A stretch of DNA of 31,493 nt. Origin: DATADF01 sp046263155 (GTDB lineage: Bacteria > Actinomycetota > CADDZG01 > WHSQ01). The stretch covers positions 1 through 31,493 of the forward strand of contig JBHELF010000073.1 of NCBI GenBank assembly GCA_046263155.1, given 5' to 3'. Below are positions 23,007 through 28,947 of the stretch, piece after piece. The first letter of the stretch is position 1. The number at the start of each line of letters is the position of its first letter. Position numbers and translations under genes: made by a program. The notes below the pieces were generated by a model, which had not been told where the DNA came from, ran no database searches, and was given only the letters and a program-made list of their open reading frames with translations.

Positions 23007-23698
23007 TGGCAGAAGAGTCGCCCGTCGCCCCCCGCCGGGCGACTGCAGCGCGCCACGTCGCGATCATCATGGACGGGAACGGCCGCTGGGCGGAGCAGCG
23101 CAACCTCCCGCGCACGAAGGGCCACGAAGCAGGCGAGCGCGCCCTGTTCGATGTCGTCGACGGAGCGCTGGAAGCAGGAATCCGCTACCTCTCGGTGTTC
23201 GCTTTCTCAACCGAGAACTGGTGGCGTCCGCAAGAGGAAGTGGACTTCCTTCTCGGTTTCAACCGCGCCTTGCTGCGCCAGCGCCGCGATGATCTGAACG
23301 AGCGACGAGTGAGGATTCGTCGGATCGGCCGGATCGAGCCCGTGCCTCAGGAGGTCCTCGATGAGTTTCGCGACGCGGAGGAGCTGACGGCCGGCAACGA
23401 CAGGCTGGATCTCCTGGTGTGCTTCAACTACGGGGGCCGGGCGGAGCTCCAGGATGCCGCCGCCGCAGGTCCGATCGCCGCCAACCTCTACGCCCCCGAC
23501 GTCCCCGATGTCGACCTTCTTATTAGGACGTCGGGGGAGATGCGAGTCTCGAATTTCCTCCTGTGGCAGTCGGCTTACGCAGAGCTCTATTTCACGGAAA
23601 CTCTGTGGCCGGACTTCGACCGCCATGCGCTGTTCGCGGCCCTCGACGAATACGCGGCTCGGGAGCGCCGCTTCGGCCGGGTCCCTCCAGCGGTTTAA
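23006..23698 (+). CDS. uppS: isoprenyl transferase (undecaprenyl diphosphate synthase-like)
   Basis: This 230-aa cis-prenyltransferase has the family catalytic aspartate at D23 in IIMDGNGRWAEQR, followed by LPRTKGHEAGERAL. FAFSTENWWRPQEEVDFL, LLIRTSGEMRVSNFLLWQSA and ELYFTETLWPDF match conserved regions III-V. It makes the long-chain polyprenyl diphosphate that carries peptidoglycan and other wall precursors. Product chain length cannot be read from sequence. A short-chain relative (Z-farnesyl diphosphate synthase) also exists in mycobacteria but elsewhere. The start overlaps the recO stop. Confidence 0.94.
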   Translation: MAEESPVAPRRATAARHVAIIMDGNGRWAEQRNLPRTKGHEAGERALFDVVDGALEAGIRYLSVFAFSTENWWRPQEEVDFLLGFNRALLRQRRDDLNERRVRIRRIGRIEPVPQEVLDEFRDAEELTAGNDRLDLLVCFNYGGRAELQDAAAAGPIAANLYAPDVPDVDLLIRTSGEMRVSNFLLWQSAYAELYFTETLWPDFDRHALFAALDEYAARERRFGRVPPAV

Positions 23699-23716
23699 CG
23701 CTTGGTTCGCTGGCGT

Positions 23717-24595
23717 ATGACAGTCAAATCTGACAGGCCAGCACTTGAAAGCTCACCTCCAAGTCGGTGGAATACCCAGGTGATATTGGCAAGTAGGTCT
23801 TTCGTTCCGCGCTCACTCATCCTCGGCCTCTGCCTGACTGCCCTGTACCTCAGCACTGCGTGGCTTTCGTTGGCACGAGCAGCCGAAACCTGCAGAGGTG
23901 AAACCGCAACCCTGGTTGGCAGCGGGGGCGACGACGTGCTGCGCGGCACGAATGGTAGAGATGTCATCGTTGCCAAGGCAGGCGACGACCGGATCGATCC
24001 CGGTGGCGGCCGGGACCTGATCTGTGCTGGATCAGGAAGCGACAGCGTTCTGTCAAGCGCGGGCAATGACGTCGTGTTGGGAGGCAAAGGCGGAGACTTC
24101 ATTTTTCAACGTGAAGCGGTTGACGGAAGTGATGTGGTCTGGGGAGGCTCCGGCCGCGACACGGTGAGTTACGGCCGGAGGTTCAGAGGTGTTTGGGTCA
24201 CTCTGGATGATGAGCCAAACGACGGCCACTACAGGGAGGGTGCTGTGGACCTCGAGTCGCTCGAGCACGACAACGTCCACAATGACATTGAACGAGTTAT
24301 TGGCAGTCTTGACTTCGACAGACTGGTAGGCGCGGACGCCGTCAACGAGATCATGGGCGGCCGAGGACGTGACTATCTCTGGGGGCTTGAAGGTTCCGAC
24401 ACTCTGCGGGGAGGAGGAGGTCAGGACACAATCTTCGGCGGATTCGGCGATGACGAGGCTTTCGGCGGTCGAGGCGACGATCGTCTGAATGGGGAGGTTG
24501 GAGACGACGTGCTCATAGGTGGCCCTGGATTCGACCGAGCCGATGGTGGCCCGGGGCATAACGAATGTGACGCAGAAGTTCCCAACTGCGCATAA
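23717..24595 (+). CDS. secreted RTX-type calcium-binding repeat protein
   Basis: This is a 292-aa protein with two blocks of glycine/aspartate nonapeptide repeats of the GGxGxDxhx type. The first block (about residues 70-130) includes GSGGDDVLRG and AGNDVVLGG. The second (about 205-285) includes EGSDTLRGG, GGQDTIFGG, RGDDRLNGE and VGDDVLIGG. Between them is a repeat-free segment (VSYGRRFRGVWVTLDDEP). Such repeats form a parallel beta-roll that folds on binding Ca2+ outside the cell. A hydrophobic segment with an ARA-AE cleavage site lies near residue 55, so export is likely; GTG 23780 would give a more ordinary signal peptide. No RTX secretion genes are nearby. It seems somewhat less GC-rich than its neighbours. 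Confidence 0.78.
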   Translation: MTVKSDRPALESSPPSRWNTQVILASRSFVPRSLILGLCLTALYLSTAWLSLARAAETCRGETATLVGSGGDDVLRGTNGRDVIVAKAGDDRIDPGGGRDLICAGSGSDSVLSSAGNDVVLGGKGGDFIFQREAVDGSDVVWGGSGRDTVSYGRRFRGVWVTLDDEPNDGHYREGAVDLESLEHDNVHNDIERVIGSLDFDRLVGADAVNEIMGGRGRDYLWGLEGSDTLRGGGGQDTIFGGFGDDEAFGGRGDDRLNGEVGDDVLIGGPGFDRADGGPGHNECDAEVPNCA

Positions 24596-24666
24596 ACCAC
24601 GGCCAGGCCTCTCAACGTGCCAATTCTGCTCTGATTCAGCAGGCCGGCCGGCCCCCGCCCCAGTGA

Positions 24667-25992
24667 TCATTGGGAGTCATCGGCTTCCGCAAAGTTGGAG
24701 GCGACCTGCGTCCGTTCGATGAGCACGCGCAGGATGCGGCGGCGACGCATGCTCAGGACTCGCAGCCGCCAACCCTCGTGCTCGAAGGCATCGCGCCGTT
24801 TGGGTATGCGACCGAGGCGATCCATGACGAATCCGGCAACCGTTTCGTAGTCGCCCTCGGGCAGCTCCAGACCGAGGCGATCGCCCACCTCGTGAATGGT
24901 CATGTTCCCGGGCACGACGAAGCGGTCGGGGGCGAGGTGTTCGATGTCGGGCTCGGCGATGTCGTATTCATCGCGGATCTCACCGACGAGCTCCTCGAGC
25001 AGGTCCTCCAAGGTGACGATCCCGGCCGTCCCGCCATGCTCATCAACTACCAAGGCAAAGTGCCGCCGTTCTCGCCTCATGTCGAGGAACAACGCGTACA
25101 GATCACGAGATTCGGGCACAACCAGCATCTGCCGGATGGTGCCCGCCGGAAGCGGTGTCTCCCTGGGCGCGTCGGCCAGCTTCAATAAGTCCTTTGCATG
25201 GAAGAAACCGACGACCTGATCGAGATTGTCCCGGTAGATGGGGATTCGCGAATGCCCGGTCTCGACCGCCATCCTCTCCACTTCCGATACCGTCGCGGTA
25301 GCTGAAAGAGCGACGATGTCCGGACGTGGGACCATGATCGATGCCGCGTCCCGCTGCCGGAACTCGATGACTTTGGCGAGAAGCCGGTGCTCGAAGGGAT
25401 CGATGTATCCGCTCTCGGCCGACTCCGAGATCAACGATGCAATCTCCTCCGGAGAGTGCGTGATCGCGAGCTCGTCCTTGGGCTCGACACGCAGGGCTCG
25501 CACCCCCAGGTTCGCCAACCAATTAAGCAGCCCGATGAAGGGCCGAAAGACCGTGGTGAACAGGCGGAAGGGAACCGCGACCCACATGGCACTTTTGTCG
25601 GGCTCGGCGATGGCGATGTTCTTGGGGGCCATCTCCCCGATGACCATGTGGAAGAACACGACGATCGCCAGCGCAATGACAAAGGCCGTCGAGTGAAGCG
25701 CGGTGGGGGAGAGTTCGAGCGGGTGCAGGGCGCCCTCAACAAGTCCCGCCACCGCCGGCTCGGCGACGGCTCCCAGCCCGAGGGATGCCATCGTGATCCC
25801 AAGTTGGGCGCCGGCCAGCATGAACGACAGTTCCTGTACCGAACGAAGCGCAACGCGGGCCCGCGCGTCGCCCTCCGAGGCGAGCTGCTCGATCCTGCTT
25901 CGACGCGCGGCGACGAGAGCGAATTCGGCTCCTACGAAGAAACCGTTTGCGAGAAGTAGGCCTAGGGCCGCGGCCAGGTAGCCGAGGTTCAC
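24667..25992 (-). CDS. CNNM/CorC-type transporter with CBS pair, paralogue 3
   Basis: A 441-aa protein with start GTG 25992 overlapping the stop of the upstream minus-strand gene as GTGA. N-terminal DUF21/CNNM domain: LGYLAAALGLLLANGFFVGA, then FALVAARRSRIEQLA and further hydrophobic segments with IGEMAPKNIAIAEP. A pair of CBS domains follows, including ASIMVPRPDIVALS, HSRIPIYRDNLDQVVGFFHA and HFALVVDEHGGTAGIVTLED. A C-terminal CorC_HlyC domain contains LPEGDYETVAGFVMDRLGRI. The role is probably in divalent cation export or homeostasis. It is convergent with the RTX gene (71 bp apart) and co-oriented with paralogue 2. Confidence 0.9.
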   Translation of the reverse strand: MNLGYLAAALGLLLANGFFVGAEFALVAARRSRIEQLASEGDARARVALRSVQELSFMLAGAQLGITMASLGLGAVAEPAVAGLVEGALHPLELSPTALHSTAFVIALAIVVFFHMVIGEMAPKNIAIAEPDKSAMWVAVPFRLFTTVFRPFIGLLNWLANLGVRALRVEPKDELAITHSPEEIASLISESAESGYIDPFEHRLLAKVIEFRQRDAASIMVPRPDIVALSATATVSEVERMAVETGHSRIPIYRDNLDQVVGFFHAKDLLKLADAPRETPLPAGTIRQMLVVPESRDLYALFLDMRRERRHFALVVDEHGGTAGIVTLEDLLEELVGEIRDEYDIAEPDIEHLAPDRFVVPGNMTIHEVGDRLGLELPEGDYETVAGFVMDRLGRIPKRRDAFEHEGWRLRVLSMRRRRILRVLIERTQVASNFAEADDSQ

Positions 25993-27272
25993 CGCGTCGC
26001 CTCGGCGCGCGGCCGCGAGGGACCCACCATCAATACCTCCGCGATCCTGTTCCCCTCCATCGCAACGACTTTGAACTCCCACCCCTCGTGGGAGACGTGG
26101 TCGCCCTGTTCCGGTATGCGCTCGAAAAGACTGAGGAGGAAGCCGGCGAGCGTTTCGAACTGTCCCTCGGGCATCGCGAAGCCGGTCTGATCTCGGAGCT
26201 CGTCGGGATGAAGCATGCCGCCGACTATGTGGATGCCGGAGGGTGGCTGTGTCAGTTGCACTCCGGCACGCGATGGATCGTGCTCGTCTTCGATCTCCCC
26301 CACGATCTCCTCGAGCAGGTCCTCCAGCGTCACGATCCCGGCGTTCCCGCCGTACTCGTCGACGACCGTCGTCAGGTGTGTCCGTTCGCGTCGCATGTCG
26401 CGGAGGAGCTCGGCGAGGCTCCGCGATTCGGGAACGATCAGGGGGGCCCTCATTACCTCCGCGACTTTCACCTTGGAACGCCGGCTTCGCTCCACGCCAT
26501 AAACGTCCTTGATGTGGATCACGCCGACGACGTCGTCGATGTCCTCGCCGATCACCGGGAACCTCGAGTGCCCGCTATCGAGCGCAATGCGGATCACCTC
26601 GTCGAGTGTCTGATCGCGTCCGACGGTTGTTACGGCTCCCCGCGGGATCAAGATATCGGCGGCCGTCTTCTTTCTGAAATCGATGGATCGAGCCAGAAGA
26701 GCAGCCTCCTCTTCGCCGAGTTCGCCGCCCCGTCTTGATGACCTGATAAGGATTTGGAGTTCCTCCAATGAATGCACCGCATGTAGTTCGTCGCGAGGCT
26801 CGATACCCAGGAGGCGCACCGTCAGATTGGCCGCCGAGTTCAGCACAACGATCAGCGGCCTGAAGAGAAGGTTGATCAGGTGCATAGGCGTGGCGACGGC
26901 GAACGCGACGCCCTGAGGCCGGGCGATCGCAAGGTTCTTTGGGACCAGTTCTGCAACCACCATTTCGACACTGGTCGCCAGGATGAGTCCCACGATTATG
27001 GCGACCGGAGCCGCCAGGGCGGGACGGAACAGCGGCGCAACGACGGGCTCGATCAGAAAGCCGACGATCAGCGACGTGACCGTGATTCCCAGCTGCGCTC
27101 CGGAAAGCTGGAACGACAGCGTGCGCAGCGCGCGCAGAGTGCTCTTTGCCTGTCGCGATCCTTTCTCCGCCAGTTGTTCGACGCGGGCGCGATCCACGGT
27201 GACGATGCCGAACTCACCGGCAACAAAGAACCCATGGAGAAGGATGAGTACGACGATGAGGGCAAGCCCCAT
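25989..27272 (-). CDS. CNNM/CorC-type transporter with CBS pair, paralogue 2
   Basis: This 427-aa protein has the same build as its downstream neighbour. The DUF21/CNNM part shows LHGFFVAGEFGIVTVDRARV, FQLSGAQLGITVTSLIVGFL and VAELVPKNLAIARP. The CBS pair shows ADILIPRGAVTTVG, HSRFPVIGEDIDDVVGVIHI and HLTTVVDEYGGNAGIVTLED. The C-terminal domain shows MPEGQFETLAGFLLSLFERI. The two tandem genes were probably formed by duplication and are likely translated together. Its promoter must lie in the 73-bp gap divergent from glyS; no clear -10 was found there. GAQLGITVTSL is a motif shared with paralogue 3 but not with the era-linked copy. Confidence 0.9.
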   Translation of the reverse strand: MGLALIVVLILLHGFFVAGEFGIVTVDRARVEQLAEKGSRQAKSTLRALRTLSFQLSGAQLGITVTSLIVGFLIEPVVAPLFRPALAAPVAIIVGLILATSVEMVVAELVPKNLAIARPQGVAFAVATPMHLINLLFRPLIVVLNSAANLTVRLLGIEPRDELHAVHSLEELQILIRSSRRGGELGEEEAALLARSIDFRKKTAADILIPRGAVTTVGRDQTLDEVIRIALDSGHSRFPVIGEDIDDVVGVIHIKDVYGVERSRRSKVKVAEVMRAPLIVPESRSLAELLRDMRRERTHLTTVVDEYGGNAGIVTLEDLLEEIVGEIEDEHDPSRAGVQLTQPPSGIHIVGGMLHPDELRDQTGFAMPEGQFETLAGFLLSLFERIPEQGDHVSHEGWEFKVVAMEGNRIAEVLMVGPSRPRAEATR

Positions 27273-27333
27273 GGAACTATCTATGAGTCCCGCCTCCGGC
27301 TCGCTCGGCTGATTCCCTCATCACGCAGGTCAC

Positions 27334-27345
27334 TATGATGCCTCG
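27334..27345 (+). promoter_or_regulatory. -10 hexamer of a probable leaderless glyS promoter
   Basis: TATGAT at 27334-27339 is followed by 6 nt (GCCTCG) and the glyS ATG at 27346. This is the best -10 in the window. There is no Shine-Dalgarno and no room for a T-box leader. Confidence 0.65.
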
Positions 27346-28674
27346 ATGGAACGGGCTTCTATCGACACCATCGTCAATCTGTGCAAGCGGCGGGGTTTGA
27401 TCTTTCCCTCGAGCGAGATCTACGGGGGACTGCGATCCGCCTGGGACTGGGGACCGCTCGGCGTTGAGCTGAAGCGCAACGTCAAGCAGCAATGGTGGTA
27501 CTCGATGGTCCAGCTGCGCGACGACGTGGTGGGGCTCGAGAGCTCGATTCTTATGTCTCCCAAGGTGTGGGAGGCCTCGGGGCACGTCGAGACCTTCACC
27601 GATCCTCTCGTGGAGTGCACCAATTGCCACAAGCGGTTTCGCGCCGACCAGATGGATCTCTCGCGGCCGTGCCCGGAATGTGGGCAGGGCCCGGCATGGA
27701 CCGATCCCCGCCAGTTCAACCTGATGTTCAAGACGCACATGGGCCCGGTCGAGGATTCGGCTCACATCATCTATCTGCGGCCGGAAACCGCGCAGGGGAT
27801 GTTCGTGGACTTCTCTTTGGTGCAGCAGGCGGCTCGAAAAAAGATTCCCTTCGGCATCGCTCAACAGGGAAAGTCCTTCCGCAACGAGATCACTCCCCAC
27901 AATTTTGTTTTTCGCACGCGGGAGTTCGAGCAGATGGAGATCGAGTATTTCGTCAAGCCGGGCACCGACGAGCAGTGGCACGAGTACTGGCTCGAGCAGC
28001 GGATGCACTGGTACCAAGACCTCGGTCTCAGCGAGGCCAACCTGCGGCTTCGCGAGCACGAGGCCGATGAGCTGTCTCACTATGCAAAGCGAACCTTCGA
28101 TATCGAATACAACTTTCCTCAAATGGGATGGTCGGAGCTGGAGGGCATTGCCAACCGGACGGACTTCGATCTCAAGGCGCACGCGGAACGTTCCGGCGAG
28201 GACCTCTCCTATTTCGATCCCGAAACGGAGGAACGTTTCATCCCGTATGTGATCGAGCCCTCCGCGGGCGTGGAGCGTCCGACCTTTGCCTTTCTCATCG
28301 ACGCGTTCCGAGAAGAGGAGGCGCCGAGCGCCGAGGGCAAGATGGAGAAGCGCACCGTGCTGAAGCTCGACAAGCGTCTAGCGCCGGTCAAGGTTGCGGT
28401 CCTCCCGCTGTCGAAGCATTCCGATCTGAATCCGGTAGCCCAGGAACTGGCGGAACGGCTGAGGTCCCAGTTCGTCACGGATTTCGATGTGACCGGCTCC
28501 ATTGGACGCCGCTATCGCCGCCAGGACGAGATCGGTACTCCTTACTGCGTCACCGTCGACTTTGAGACACTGTCGGACCAACAGGTGACCGTACGGGACA
28601 GGGACTCCATGGCCCAAGACAGGATCCCTTTGGAAAAGGTGTTCGACTACCTAAAGGAGCGAATGGCCGAATGA
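27346..28674 (+). CDS. glyS: glycyl-tRNA synthetase, single-chain (alpha2) type
   Basis: This 442-aa class II synthetase charges tRNA-Gly. It is the eukaryote/archaea-like alpha2 form used by Actinomycetota, not the alpha2beta2 form. The N-terminus reads CKRRGLIFPSSEIYGGLRSA, then a zinc motif (CTNCHKRF and CPEC). Motif 2 appears in SFRNEITPHNFVFRTREFEQ; YLRPETAQGMF is characteristic. Motif 3 is in VIEPSAGVERPTFAFLIDAF. The anticodon-binding domain follows (APVKVAVLPLSKHSDL to the end). The TGA overlaps the next ATG. Start ATG 27346 is placed 6 nt after a TATGAT hexamer, so the mRNA is likely leaderless. Confidence 0.97.
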   Translation: MERASIDTIVNLCKRRGLIFPSSEIYGGLRSAWDWGPLGVELKRNVKQQWWYSMVQLRDDVVGLESSILMSPKVWEASGHVETFTDPLVECTNCHKRFRADQMDLSRPCPECGQGPAWTDPRQFNLMFKTHMGPVEDSAHIIYLRPETAQGMFVDFSLVQQAARKKIPFGIAQQGKSFRNEITPHNFVFRTREFEQMEIEYFVKPGTDEQWHEYWLEQRMHWYQDLGLSEANLRLREHEADELSHYAKRTFDIEYNFPQMGWSELEGIANRTDFDLKAHAERSGEDLSYFDPETEERFIPYVIEPSAGVERPTFAFLIDAFREEEAPSAEGKMEKRTVLKLDKRLAPVKVAVLPLSKHSDLNPVAQELAERLRSQFVTDFDVTGSIGRRYRRQDEIGTPYCVTVDFETLSDQQVTVRDRDSMAQDRIPLEKVFDYLKERMAE

Positions 28675-28940
28675 GCATGACGCTTTCCGGAAGGATCACC
28701 GTGCACGGTGACAAACCGGCGGACACGGCGACGGTGGAGCTGAAGAATGCCACGGGTGACACCGTCGACCAGGTGCAGGTCGACGGCCAGGGTCGTTACG
28801 TCTTTTATTTGACTGCAGGGGAATGGGCGCTCAACGCCTGGGACGCCTACGGACATCGTGGTTCCGGGACTGCCACCGTGGAAGAGGGAGGTCAAGTGGA
28901 ACTCAACCTCGACCTAGGGGAGCCCGAGGGAGGACACTGA
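28671..28940 (+). CDS. 89-aa beta-sandwich-like protein (carboxypeptidase-regulatory/DUF1416-like fold), function unknown
   Basis: This 89-aa protein is translationally coupled to glyS (ATGA overlap) and ends 7 nt before ppdK. The sequence alternates short strands: LSGRITVHGD, ATVELKNATG, DQVQVDGQGRYVFYLTAGEW, and VEEGGQVELNLDLGE. The GRYVFYLTAGEW block recalls the FRFFxxPGxWT segment of actinobacterial DUF1416 and other carboxypeptidase-regulatory-like (transthyretin-like) domains. No signal peptide or catalytic residue is seen, so it should be cytosolic. The fold is an inference from strand pattern. A partner in the neighbouring enzymes is possible but not shown. Confidence 0.65.
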   Translation: MSMTLSGRITVHGDKPADTATVELKNATGDTVDQVQVDGQGRYVFYLTAGEWALNAWDAYGHRGSGTATVEEGGQVELNLDLGEPEGGH

Positions 28941-28947
28941 TAGGGCC

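Noticed and set aside
24600..24666. GC-rich palindromic stretch (GGCCGGCC) between the RTX gene and CNNM as a bidirectional terminator
   Set aside because: No clean hairpin of useful length and no T-run on either side.
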